Shown here piece after piece: positions 55,583-64,000 of a stretch of 64,000 nt of DNA. The position numbers and the translations under genes are program-made. Position 1 is the stretch's first letter; each line of letters opens with the position of its first letter. The stretch spans positions 5,394,001-5,458,000 of the forward strand of contig NZ_CP016170.1 of NCBI RefSeq assembly GCF_001676705.1, in the 5' to 3' direction. The notes under the pieces are model-generated. The model was not told where the DNA came from and searched no databases. It saw nothing but the letters and a program-made list of their open reading frames with translations. The stretch comes from Bordetella bronchialis. GTDB taxonomy: Bacteria > Pseudomonadota > Gammaproteobacteria > Burkholderiales > Burkholderiaceae_B.

Positions 55583-57250
55583 TCAGTGCTGCAGCGCTTC
55601 GGTCACCATGGCCGCGAGCTGGTCCAGGTTGAACGGTTTTTGTAACACCCTTTCGTGCTCGAGCACGGTGCCGCTGACCTGCGCGTCGGCATAGCCCGTG
55701 GCCAAAATGACCGGCAAATCCGGCACCAGCTTGCGGGCCTGTTCGATGACTTCCGCCCCATTGAGCTTGGGCATGATGAAGTCCACCATCAAAAGGTCTG
55801 GCGGCTCCTCGCGCAGCAGCGCCAGGCCTTCCTCGCCGTCGGCGGCCTGCCGGACCTCGTAGCCGAGGATCTCCAGGCATTCGACGATCAGGTGGCGTAC
55901 GGATGCGTCGTCGTCGATCACCAGCACGTTCGCGGCGCGCGCCTGGCCGACGTCGTCGGGACCCTGGGCCGCCAGATCGTCCAGCGCGGCCGGATCGGCG
56001 GGCGCCAGCCAGATCTCCACCACCGTGCCGCGGCCTTCTTCGCTGGCGATGTGCGCGGTGCCGCCCGACTGGCGGGCGATGCCGTAGACCTGGCTCAAGC
56101 CCAGCCCCGTACCCTTGCCCACGGGCTTGGTGGTGAAGAACGGATCGAAGACCTTGCTCAAGGTCTGCGCGGGAATGCCCGTACCGGTGTCCCTCACGGA
56201 TATGACGACATAACGTCCAGCGGGCAGGTCCCCCTCGCCGCTTTGCCGCAAGGCCGTCGACAGCGTAACCTCGCCGCCCGCCGGCATGGCGTCGCGCGCG
56301 TTCAAGCACAGATTCAGGACCGCCAGCTCCAGCTGGTTGGCGTCCGCCGTGGCCAGCGGCAGATCGGGCGCGAATTCGGTCAGGACGCGTACCGTGGGGC
56401 CCAGCGACAGGCCCAGCAGCTCGCGCATGGCGGCCAACAGGGCGTTGACGTCGGTCGGGCGCAGATCCAGGTTCTGGCTGCGCGAGAACGCCAGCAACTG
56501 CGACGTCAGCTTGGCGCCGCGCTCCACCGCGTGCCGGGCGTTCAGGGCCAGCCGCCGCATGCGTTCATCGGAGGAGATGCGGTGGATCAGGTCCACGCTA
56601 CCCATGATCACGTTCAGCAGATTATTGAAATCATGGGCCAGCCCGCCGGTCAGTTGGCCGATCGCTTCCATCTTCTGCGATTGCACCAGCGCGCTCTGCG
56701 TCCGCTCGCGCTCGCGGATCTCCTTCATCAGCCGGTCGTTGGCCCGTGCCAGCGCATGGGTGCGTTCGGAGATGCGGGTCTCCAGCGTCTCGTTGAATGT
56801 GCGCAGCGTCTCGCCGGTTTCCGCCTGGCGCTGCAGCACCGCGCGCGCGTCGTATTGCCGGGACCGCGCCCGCAAGGCGGTGGCGATGGCGCGGCGCACA
56901 ATGTCCTCGCGCAAGGGACGCGGCAACAGGATCACATTCCCCAGCGGATCGTAGGCATCGGCGGGGCGCGCTTCCGCGCCGTCCTGCTCGGGGGGCTCGA
57001 TCACCAGGAAAGGAAAATCCGACCATGACTCCTGCAGGCGCACCCAGTCCGCCAAGCCGGCCAGCGCCGCGGGATCGATGGCTTCTGCCGACAGGATGGC
57101 GCACCCCGCGCCGCGCTGCAGCGCGGCCCGCAGTTGCGCCGCGTCGTCGCAGGCTATCGCCTGTTCGCTTGTCGCCCCGAGCACATTTCGTATGACCTGT
57201 GCGTCGTCGCCGTGCGGCGCCAGAATCAATACGTGCGTGGCCTTGTCCAC
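55583..57250 (-). CDS. hybrid sensor histidine kinase with terminal receiver
   Basis: 555 residues from a GTG at 57250, chosen because AGGGAGG lies 4 bases upstream; an ATG 30 bases before it has no site. Order: a degenerate receiver-like domain (1-125, without a plain phospho-Asp), coiled coil (135-195), HisKA with H206 in LTGGLAHDFNNLLNVI, HATPase with NARDAMPAGG, DTGTGIP and GKGTGLGLSQVYG, and a receiver (about 435-555) with LVIDDD and the phospho-Asp in MVDFIMPKLNG. No membrane segment is seen, so it is a cytoplasmic kinase. No cognate output gene is adjacent. Confidence 0.92.
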   Translation of the reverse strand: MDKATHVLILAPHGDDAQVIRNVLGATSEQAIACDDAAQLRAALQRGAGCAILSAEAIDPAALAGLADWVRLQESWSDFPFLVIEPPEQDGAEARPADAYDPLGNVILLPRPLREDIVRRAIATALRARSRQYDARAVLQRQAETGETLRTFNETLETRISERTHALARANDRLMKEIRERERTQSALVQSQKMEAIGQLTGGLAHDFNNLLNVIMGSVDLIHRISSDERMRRLALNARHAVERGAKLTSQLLAFSRSQNLDLRPTDVNALLAAMRELLGLSLGPTVRVLTEFAPDLPLATADANQLELAVLNLCLNARDAMPAGGEVTLSTALRQSGEGDLPAGRYVVISVRDTGTGIPAQTLSKVFDPFFTTKPVGKGTGLGLSQVYGIARQSGGTAHIASEEGRGTVVEIWLAPADPAALDDLAAQGPDDVGQARAANVLVIDDDASVRHLIVECLEILGYEVRQAADGEEGLALLREEPPDLLMVDFIMPKLNGAEVIEQARKLVPDLPVILATGYADAQVSGTVLEHERVLQKPFNLDQLAAMVTEALQH

Positions 57251-57492
57251 CGGGCCTCCCTGTTTGCCGTGAGAGCCCATTACAGCAGCTTGGACGCGCG
57301 CGGCGTTGTTACTCCGTGTTGCAGCGGGTGCGCGATATTTTCTCAGGCCGCCGATGGCGGGGGCGGCCCGCCCGCGCCGGCCATGATAGGCTTGGCCTCA
57401 TCCATGACGGGCTTCGTGCCGTGCCACACGGCCGGCCCTGCCGCCGCGCGCAGGCCTGTGCCGGTCCGGCAATCGCCAGGAAGACACGCTTC

Positions 57493-59505
57493 ATGTCCAA
57501 ACCGCTCGAAGACTACGGAATCATCGGCAACATGCTGTCAACCGCGCTCGTGTCGCGCGACGGCTCCATCGATTGGCTGTGCCTGCCGCACTTCAATTCG
57601 GCGGCCTGCTTCGCGGCCCTGCTGGGCAATGAAGAGCACGGCTGCTGGCACCTGCGGCCGCGCGGCGCCTTCAAGACGCGGCGCCGCTACATCAGCGGCA
57701 CGGCCGTGCTGGAAACCCATTTCGAGACGCCCGGCGGCACGGCCACGCTGTTCGACTTCATGCCCCTGAGCGACGACGAAGAGCGCGTGGACGTCGTGCG
57801 CATCGTGCGCGGCGAGCGCGGCCAGGTCGACTTCGACATGGACCTGGTACTGCGATTCAACTACGGCCAGGCCGTTCCCTGGGTGCGCCGGCGCGACTAC
57901 GGCATCAGCGCCATCGCGGGGCCGGACGCCGTCGAGCTGCACACCCAGGCTCCGCTGGAGGGCAAGGACCTGCGCACCGTGTCGCGCTTTACCGTGCGGG
58001 CCGGCGAGCACGTGCCCTTCACGCTCTCCTACCACCCCTCGCACAAGGTGCCGCACTTCGTGCCGGACCGGCTGGAAAGCCTGGACCGCACGGTGGCATG
58101 GTGGAAGGAATGGTCCAAGCGCTGCCGCACGGACCGCCGCTTTCCCGAATGGCACGAAGCCATCGTCCGCTCCCTGATTACGCTGAAGCTGCTGACCTTC
58201 CGCCCCACGGGCGGCATCGTCGCCGCGCCGACCACTTCCTTGCCGGAGAACCTGGGCGGCTCGCGCAACTGGGACTACCGCTATTGCTGGCTGCGCGATT
58301 CCGCGCTGACCCTGTACGCCCTGCTGAACGCCGGGTATCGCGAAGAAGCCGAAGCCTGGCGCATGTGGCTGATGCGCGCGTCGGCGGGACATCCCAACCA
58401 GCTGCAGATCATGTACGGCATCGCCGGCGAGCGCAGCCTGCCCGAGATGGAAATCCCGTGGCTGCCGGGGTATGAGAACAGCGCGCCGGTCCGCATCGGC
58501 AATGCCGCCTCGGCGCAGGTCCAGATGGACATCTACGGGGAGCTCATCGACACCCTGCATGCCGCGCGCGAGGCCGAACTGGCCCCGCTGGAACAGGCCT
58601 GGCGGCTGCAGCGCATATTGCTCGCGCCGCTGGAGCAGGGCTGGAACACCGAGGACCACGGCATCTGGGAAGTGCGCGGCGCGCGCCGCGCCTTCACGCA
58701 TTCCCGCCTGATGTGCTGGGTGGGCTTCGACCGGGCCGTCAAATCGGCGGAACGGTTCCACCTGCAGGGACCGGTGGACCGCTGGCGCCGCGCGCGCGAC
58801 GCCATACGCGCCGACATCCTCAGCCACGGCTTCGACCCCGGCATGAACAGCTTCGTGCAGTACTACGGGGGCAAGTCCCTGGATGCCAGCCTGCTGCTGA
58901 TTCCGCAGGTCGGCTTCCTGCCGATCGACGATCCGCGCGTGACCGGCACCGTGCACGCCATCGAGCGGGGCCTCCTGCGCGACGGGCTGGTCATGCGCTA
59001 CGTGCCCGAGGAGTCGGACGATGGCCTGGCGCAGGACGAAGGCGTCTTCCTGGCATGCAGCTTCTGGCTGGTGGACGCCTATGTCATGCAGGGCCGGCTG
59101 GACGACGCGGCCGCGCTGTTCGAAAGGCTGCTGTCGCTGCGCAACGACCTGGGCCTGCTGGCCGAAGAATACGATCCGGTCCGCCAGCGGATGGTGGGCA
59201 ACTTCCCGCAGGCCTTTTCCCACATCGGGCTGATCAATAGCGCCTACAACCTGCTGCAGGCCCAGGGTCCGGCGCGGCAACGTTCGCGCAGCGCGGCCCC
59301 CCATAACGGCTCCGGCGCGCATAACGGCTCGGGTGCCGGGAACGGACCGGATGCCCATCACGGCAACGCGCCGCACGGCGAACCGGCATCGGCGGATCGC
59401 GTCGCCGCGCGCGACACCGTCGCATCGCCGGAGCAGTCCGCGGCGGCCGCCGGCGTCACACCCACGGTCCGGACAGGCGATCCAGGGGCCTCGCAAGGCA
59501 GCTAG
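57493..59505 (+). CDS. glycoside hydrolase family 15 protein (glucoamylase/trehalase-like)
   Basis: 670 residues from the ATG at 57493 (AGGAAG upstream). The N-terminal beta domain opens with YGIIGNMLSTALVSRDGSID; the alpha/alpha barrel has NWDYRYCWLRDSALTLYAL and WEVRGARRAFTHS, typical of GH15 enzymes of bacteria, with the EEYD segment near the end. Bacterial GH15 members cleave terminal alpha-glucosyl links or trehalose. No signal peptide is present. The last 80 residues are a disordered tail with HNGSGAHNGSGAGNGP repeats. Its stop overlaps the convergent exporter stop. Confidence 0.9.
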   Translation: MSKPLEDYGIIGNMLSTALVSRDGSIDWLCLPHFNSAACFAALLGNEEHGCWHLRPRGAFKTRRRYISGTAVLETHFETPGGTATLFDFMPLSDDEERVDVVRIVRGERGQVDFDMDLVLRFNYGQAVPWVRRRDYGISAIAGPDAVELHTQAPLEGKDLRTVSRFTVRAGEHVPFTLSYHPSHKVPHFVPDRLESLDRTVAWWKEWSKRCRTDRRFPEWHEAIVRSLITLKLLTFRPTGGIVAAPTTSLPENLGGSRNWDYRYCWLRDSALTLYALLNAGYREEAEAWRMWLMRASAGHPNQLQIMYGIAGERSLPEMEIPWLPGYENSAPVRIGNAASAQVQMDIYGELIDTLHAAREAELAPLEQAWRLQRILLAPLEQGWNTEDHGIWEVRGARRAFTHSRLMCWVGFDRAVKSAERFHLQGPVDRWRRARDAIRADILSHGFDPGMNSFVQYYGGKSLDASLLLIPQVGFLPIDDPRVTGTVHAIERGLLRDGLVMRYVPEESDDGLAQDEGVFLACSFWLVDAYVMQGRLDDAAALFERLLSLRNDLGLLAEEYDPVRQRMVGNFPQAFSHIGLINSAYNLLQAQGPARQRSRSAAPHNGSGAHNGSGAGNGPDAHHGNAPHGEPASADRVAARDTVASPEQSAAAAGVTPTVRTGDPGASQGS

Positions 59506-61064
59506 TCCGCCGCGACATGGGGCAAGTCGGTTTCCTCAGGCCGCCGATCGGCCGGCGCCGTTCGCCGCGTACGCATGAAGACCAGGCAGGGAATGGCCGC
59601 CAGGGTCAGCCACATCATGAAGCGGAAGTCGTCCAGATAGGCGATGAAGGAAGCCTGGTTGGTCAGGACCTGGTTCATGCCGGCAAGCCCGCCGGGCGTG
59701 CTCATGTCGAACATGCGCGACAGCGCGTCCGGATGCATCGCCAGCGAGGCCGCCGACACATAGCTGCCCAGGGACGCGTGCAGGATGGCGCTATTGCGCA
59801 CCAGCAGCGTCTGCATCGCCGAGATCCCGATACTGCTGCCGATGTTGCGCGACAGGCTGTAGATCGCGGTGCCATCGGAACGCAGCGAGCGGTCCAGCGT
59901 GGAAAAGGTCATCGTGGTCAGCGGCACCGAGGTAAAGCCCAGCCCCAGCCCCTGGATGAAGCCGGGCACCACCACATCCCACTCGGTAATCTGCGGGGTG
60001 TAGCCCGACATCTGCCACAGCGACAATGTCGTCAGGCCAAAACCCAGGGCGATGATCAGGCGGCCGTCCATCTTGCCCACCATGCGCCCGGCCACCAGCA
60101 TGGACAGCATGGTGCCAAGGCCGCTGGGGGCGGTAACCACGCCCGTGGTCACCACGGGATAGCCCAATATCGTCTGGAGCAGCGGCGGCAGCAGGGCCCG
60201 CGTCGCATAAAGCAGCAGGCCCAGCAGGAAGTAGAAAGCCAGGCCCATGGCGAAATTGCGGTCCCGCAGCAGGGCCACCTTGAAGAAGGAGTGCTCGCCG
60301 CTGGTGGCCGTGTGCAGCAGGAAGAACGTGAACGATATGAATGCGCACACGGCATAGATACGGATTTCTCTCGAGTCGAACCAGTCCGCCTGCTCGCCGC
60401 GATCCAGCAGTAGCTGCAACAGGCCGAGGGCCAGCGCCAGCGTTGCGAAGCCGAACACGTCGAAGCGCGAATCCCGGCGCGTGCCGTCGTCGCGGATGTA
60501 TCGGCCCACGCCATAGAAGGACAATATGCCGACCGGCAGGTTGATCAGGAACACCCAGCGCCAGTTCATGTTTTCCGTCAGCCATCCCCCCAGCGTCGGC
60601 CCCAGGATAGGCCCGAGCATCACCCCCATCCCCCACACCGCCATGGCCTTGGCGTGATCCTTGGGTTCGTTCACGTCCAGCATCACCGCCTGCGACAAGG
60701 GCACCAGGGCGGCGCCAAAGGCGCCCTGCAGCAAGCGAGCCAGGACGATCTGCGCCAGGTTCGCGGCGGCGCCGCAGGCCAGCGACATGACGGTGAAACC
60801 GGCGATGGACACGAGGAACACCGACTTGAGGCCGTAGCGCCCCGTCAGCCATCCCGTGACCGGGGTCGCAATGGCGGCGGCGACGATATAGGAAGTCAGC
60901 ACCCAGGTGATCTGGTCCTGGGATGCCGACAAGCCGCCCGCCATGTGCGGTAGGGCGACGTTGGCGATGGTGCTGTCCAGGGTCTGCATGATGGTCGCCA
61001 ACATGATGGAGACCGTGATCATGGACTTGTGCGGGACCGCGCCCGGATGGCCGGCTGGTGACAT
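59502..61064 (-). CDS. DHA2 family drug:H+ antiporter (EmrB/QacA type)
   Basis: 520 residues with 14 membrane helices. The DHA2 signature LDSTIANVALPHMAG lies in helix 1, WVLTSYIVAAAIATPVTGWLTGRYG (motif A) follows, and motif C-like GPTLGGWLTENMNWRW is present. It is the EmrB member of EmrAB-TolC-type pumps, but no EmrA adaptor gene is adjacent. The MarR-type regulator lies upstream on the same strand, separated by a terminator-like hairpin and a second operator. The start codon lies 9 bases from that operator. Confidence 0.93.
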   Translation of the reverse strand: MSPAGHPGAVPHKSMITVSIMLATIMQTLDSTIANVALPHMAGGLSASQDQITWVLTSYIVAAAIATPVTGWLTGRYGLKSVFLVSIAGFTVMSLACGAAANLAQIVLARLLQGAFGAALVPLSQAVMLDVNEPKDHAKAMAVWGMGVMLGPILGPTLGGWLTENMNWRWVFLINLPVGILSFYGVGRYIRDDGTRRDSRFDVFGFATLALALGLLQLLLDRGEQADWFDSREIRIYAVCAFISFTFFLLHTATSGEHSFFKVALLRDRNFAMGLAFYFLLGLLLYATRALLPPLLQTILGYPVVTTGVVTAPSGLGTMLSMLVAGRMVGKMDGRLIIALGFGLTTLSLWQMSGYTPQITEWDVVVPGFIQGLGLGFTSVPLTTMTFSTLDRSLRSDGTAIYSLSRNIGSSIGISAMQTLLVRNSAILHASLGSYVSAASLAMHPDALSRMFDMSTPGGLAGMNQVLTNQASFIAYLDDFRFMMWLTLAAIPCLVFMRTRRTAPADRRPEETDLPHVAAD

Positions 61065-61072
61065 GGATTTAA

Positions 61073-61084
61073 TAACCTACGTTA
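61073..61084. promoter_or_regulatory. MarR operator 2 (exporter)
   Basis: TAACCTACGTTA, one base different from the palindromic operator 1. It sits 9 bases before the exporter start codon, over the translation start region. Confidence 0.65.
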
Positions 61085-61094
61085 CTATCTGCGC

Positions 61095-61123
61095 AAAAAA
61101 AGGGGGCGCCGCGGCGCCGCGCC
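61095..61123 (-). terminator. terminator or attenuator between marR and the exporter
   Basis: Minus strand: GGGCGCGGCGCCGCGGCGCC, CCC, then TTTTTTT (61101-61095). The hairpin adjoins the marR stop codon. It would limit read-through from marR into the exporter gene. Confidence 0.75.
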
Positions 61124-61621
61124 CTACTCGACGTGCGGCAGCAGCTTGCGCAGCAGTCGCTCCAGCTCGTCGATTTCCGATGCCTCGAAGTTGGAAAACA
61201 GGGATTTCAGTTGCGCCCGCCGCTTGGGCAGGTATTGCCGCACAAAGGCCAAGGCCTTGGGCGTGAGCTGCAGGAAGACCTGGCGGCGATCGCTTTCGCC
61301 GGCCTGGCGATCCACATAGCCCTGGCGTTCCAGCTCGCGCGCCACGCGCGTGCTGTTGGTGCGCGAGGAATTCATGAAAACGCTGAGCTCCGACGGCTTC
61401 AGGCGATGCTGTTCGCTGGCATAGATCACGACCAGGGACGTCCACAAAGTAGAATTCAGCCCGTGCTCGCGCAGGGGGGCGTCCATGTGTTCGCCCAGCC
61501 GCGTGGCGACGTGCGTGAACAGGCGGCTGAGCACGGACTCGCGCAATTGCAGCCGAGACGAAAGACGCATCGCCAGGTCGGACATGGCCTGCTCGAAGGG
61601 CTCGAAGGAAGACTGGGACAT
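61124..61621 (-). CDS. MarR family transcriptional regulator
   Basis: 165 residues with the MarR winged helix: LKPSELSVFMNSSRTNSTRVARELERQGYV is the DNA-reading region and DRRQVFLQLTPKAL the wing. N- and C-terminal helices form the dimer. Start at 61621 with a perfect palindrome 19-32 bases upstream, so it is probably autoregulated. MarR proteins next to DHA2 pumps usually repress them until a phenolic or drug ligand binds. Confidence 0.93.
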   Translation of the reverse strand: MSQSSFEPFEQAMSDLAMRLSSRLQLRESVLSRLFTHVATRLGEHMDAPLREHGLNSTLWTSLVVIYASEQHRLKPSELSVFMNSSRTNSTRVARELERQGYVDRQAGESDRRQVFLQLTPKALAFVRQYLPKRRAQLKSLFSNFEASEIDELERLLRKLLPHVE

Positions 61622-61639
61622 CGCATACCGGCGAAACTG

Positions 61640-61653
61640 ATAACGTACGTTAT
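61640..61653. promoter_or_regulatory. MarR operator 1 (perfect palindrome)
   Basis: ATAACGTACGTTAT, 14 bases, exactly symmetric. It touches a consensus -10 TATAAT read on the minus strand (61657-61652), so binding would occlude the marR promoter. Confidence 0.8.
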
Positions 61654-61782
61654 TATATGGCCCACGGCACTGACACCGCACTGAACGCGGGTCAACCCGG
61701 ACGGAATCCCCCTGGGCGGCACGGCGCGTTTCGGGTTAAATCGGCGTTCCGGCCACGGGCCCTCCCCTGTTTCCCCGCCACC

Positions 61783-62526
61783 ATGTCCGCGCACCCCGAT
61801 AGCCTTTCCCATTCCCGCGATACCCTGGCCCTGCGGGTCGACCTGGCCCTGGCCCTGCGGGCGGCGGCGCATCATGGGTTTGAAGAAGGCGTCTGCAATC
61901 ACTTCAGCGTCGCCCTGCCCGACGGCAGCGACCGCTTCCTGATCAATCCCCGCGGCCTGCACTGGAGCGAGGTCGATGCCGAGGACATCGTTCTGGTGGA
62001 TGCCCGCGGCATCAAGCTGGCCGGCCCCCACGACGTGGAAGCCACGGCCATGTTCATCCACGCGGCGATCCACCGCATCGCGCGCAAGGCATGCGTGCTG
62101 CATACGCATATGCCTTATGCGACGGCGCTGACGCTGACCGCGCGCCGCGGCCTGGACACGCGGCTGTCGCAGAACGCGATGCGTTTCCACGGCCGGGTCG
62201 CCATCGATGCGCGCTATGACGGCCTGGCCCTGGATACCGCCGAAGGCGAACGCATCGCGCGCGCCATGGGCAGGGCCGATGTGCTGTTCCTGGGCAACCA
62301 TGGGGTGGTCGTCTGCGGCGAACGGATCGACTACGCCTACGACGACCTGTATTTCCTGGAACGGGCCTGCCAGGCCGAAGTGCTGGCCTTGTCCACCGGC
62401 CAGGCGCTGGAACCGGTCTCCGAGGCCGTGGCGCGGCATGTGGCCGTACAGGTGCAGGGCGAGCGGCTGCAGTCCACCTTGTTCTTCGAATCCCTGCGCC
62501 GCCGCCTGCCGCCGATGGGCCGCTGA
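61783..62526 (+). CDS. class II aldolase/adducin family protein
   Basis: 247 residues of the class II aldolase family, zinc-dependent aldolases and decarboxylases. Metal ligands are seen as HTH in CVLHTHMPYATAL and His in LFLGNHGVVVCG; the substrate-phosphate region is FLINPRGLHWSEV. It resembles the fuculose-phosphate aldolase-like group that also contains non-sugar decarboxylases. The frame extends upstream, but the ATG at 61783 gives the family N-terminus. Physiological substrate unknown. Confidence 0.88.
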   Translation: MSAHPDSLSHSRDTLALRVDLALALRAAAHHGFEEGVCNHFSVALPDGSDRFLINPRGLHWSEVDAEDIVLVDARGIKLAGPHDVEATAMFIHAAIHRIARKACVLHTHMPYATALTLTARRGLDTRLSQNAMRFHGRVAIDARYDGLALDTAEGERIARAMGRADVLFLGNHGVVVCGERIDYAYDDLYFLERACQAEVLALSTGQALEPVSEAVARHVAVQVQGERLQSTLFFESLRRRLPPMGR

Positions 62527-62529
62527 ATA

Positions 62530-63402
62530 TCAGAACGCCGGCACGACGGCGCCCTTGTACTTCTCCAGGATGAACTGCTTGACTTCGGGCGTGTGCAGGG
62601 CCGCGACCAGCTTCTGCACCGCCGGCTGGTCGCGGTTGTCCGGCCGCGCCACCAGCACGTTGGCATACGGCGAATCCGAACCCTCGATGAACAGCGCATC
62701 CTTGGTGGGCACCAGTCCCGCCTCCAGGGCGTAGTTGGTGTTGATCAGCGCCAGGTCGACGTCATCCAGCGAACGGGGCAGCATCGCGGCCTCCAGCTCC
62801 TGGAACTTCAGCTTCTTCGGGTTTTCGACCACGTCCAGCGGCGTCGCGCGGATGTTCCTGGCGTCCTTCAGCTTGATCAAGCCCTGCTTCTGCAACAGCA
62901 GCAGCGCGCGACCGCCATTGGTCGGGTCGTTGGGGATCGCCACCGTGGCGCCGCTCTTCAATTCGGACACGTTCTTGATCTTGCGCGAGTACGCGCCGAA
63001 AGGCTCGACGTGCACCTTGGCGATCGCCACCAGATTCGCCTTGCGGTCCTGGTTGAAGGTATCCAGGTAAGGCTGGTGCTGGAAGAAGTTCAGGTCGACC
63101 TGCTTGTCCACGAGCTGCAGATTGGGCTGGACATAGTCGCTGAAGACTTTCACCTCCAGGTCCACGCCTTCCTTGGCCAGGGCCGGCTTCACGAAGGCCA
63201 GGATCTCGGCGTGCGGGACCTGCGTGGCCGCCACGACGAGTTTGTCCGCCGCGCCGGACGGGGCGGCCCACAGCAGCGCCGCGAGCGCGGCAACGGCCGC
63301 CCAGGCGGCCAGCAAGCGCCGGCCGAAACCGGCGGGCGCGTGGGTTGCTTCGGAAGGCGCCGGCGCGCCCGCGGCGCCCGCGCGCCGTATCGATCGAGTC
63401 AT
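62530..63402 (-). CDS. MetQ/NlpA family substrate-binding protein without lipobox
   Basis: 290 residues from an ATG with a perfect AGGAGG 7 bases upstream. A long Arg-rich N-region precedes one hydrophobic helix (LLAAWAAVAALAALLWAAPS) and a cleavage site near GAA-DK. The mature part has VVAATQVPHAEILAFVKPAL, DLNFFQHQPYLDTFN and VAIPNDPTNGGRALLLLQ, all MetQ signatures; the methionine-binding family fits. No lipobox Cys is present, unlike most MetQ. The transporter genes metN and metI are not adjacent. Confidence 0.92.
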   Translation of the reverse strand: MTRSIRRAGAAGAPAPSEATHAPAGFGRRLLAAWAAVAALAALLWAAPSGAADKLVVAATQVPHAEILAFVKPALAKEGVDLEVKVFSDYVQPNLQLVDKQVDLNFFQHQPYLDTFNQDRKANLVAIAKVHVEPFGAYSRKIKNVSELKSGATVAIPNDPTNGGRALLLLQKQGLIKLKDARNIRATPLDVVENPKKLKFQELEAAMLPRSLDDVDLALINTNYALEAGLVPTKDALFIEGSDSPYANVLVARPDNRDQPAVQKLVAALHTPEVKQFILEKYKGAVVPAF

Positions 63403-63503
63403 TTTGTTCCTCCTCATGGGGGTTCCCGCATGGACCGTTTAAAACGAAAGGGATCAAATCTACATGAACGGGGCTTTTTTGTACTCCATCTCTTTATTAC
63501 GCG

Positions 63504-64000
<497 letters not shown>

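Noticed and set aside
59502..59505. Overlapping convergent stops of the GH15 and exporter genes as a sequencing error
   Set aside because: The palindromic CTAG gives a valid TAG on both strands and each protein ends plausibly.

Overview
The window reads as chromosomal DNA of a high-GC betaproteobacterium of the Alcaligenaceae, most likely Bordetella or Achromobacter. The reasons are the GC-rich codon use, the atp operon order, the hemA-prfA-prmC-grxD-ubiX string, the trpE-G-D-C operon with a leader peptide, and the close family resemblance of the housekeeping proteins. No insertion sequence, prophage, integrase or CRISPR array was seen. The first (atpG) and last (argB) genes are cut by the window edges. 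All start codons were chosen from ribosome binding sites, signal peptides and family N-termini.

Layout. 1-5600: F1Fo ATP synthase operon on the minus strand (atpI-B-E-F-H-A-G). 5700-13600: a secreted DUF1254/DUF1214 protein, an enoyl-CoA hydratase, an M61 glycyl-aminopeptidase-like protease, tRNA 2-selenouridine synthase, an orphan RHS-core protein carrying two PPxY motifs, and a thioredoxin-reductase-like flavoprotein. 13700-19700: folB, ttcA, the ubiX/grxD/prmC/prfA/hemA operon and a tRNA-Phe gene. 19900-27650: acetyltransferase, amidohydrolase, MarC protein, a BlaI-like repressor with a striking operator, a PBP7-type endopeptidase, a Tag-like glycosylase that has lost three of four zinc ligands, aspartate dehydrogenase, a zinc-type CDF exporter and a YnfA protein. 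27883-30468: a large protein of unknown family with effector-like features.

30560-38230 is the most distinctive block. It is an accessory catabolic-looking cluster: a ferredoxin-type flavin reductase, a GlcG/HbpS protein, an aldehyde dehydrogenase, an ion-transporter-superfamily permease, a GntR/FCD regulator, two [2Fe-2S] ferredoxins, an unrecognised 106-residue protein and a haem-oxygenase-fold (HDO) protein whose predicted diiron ligands match the CADD spacing exactly. Four promoter regions in the block share a GTATAC-centred site, which suggests one GntR-controlled regulon. This is the best candidate here for an undescribed system: a multicomponent HDO oxygenase pathway with unknown substrate.

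38400-49100: small unknown proteins, opgGH (osmoregulated periplasmic glucans), a hydroxyacid dehydrogenase, and the apaG-mltA-ubiH-like-dsbC string. 49100-55530: rpe, gph, the trp leader/attenuator, trpEGDC and an acyl-CoA thioesterase. 55580-64000: a hybrid histidine kinase, a GH15 enzyme, a MarR-regulated DHA2 exporter with two copies of one operator, a class II aldolase, a MetQ-like binding protein and argB.
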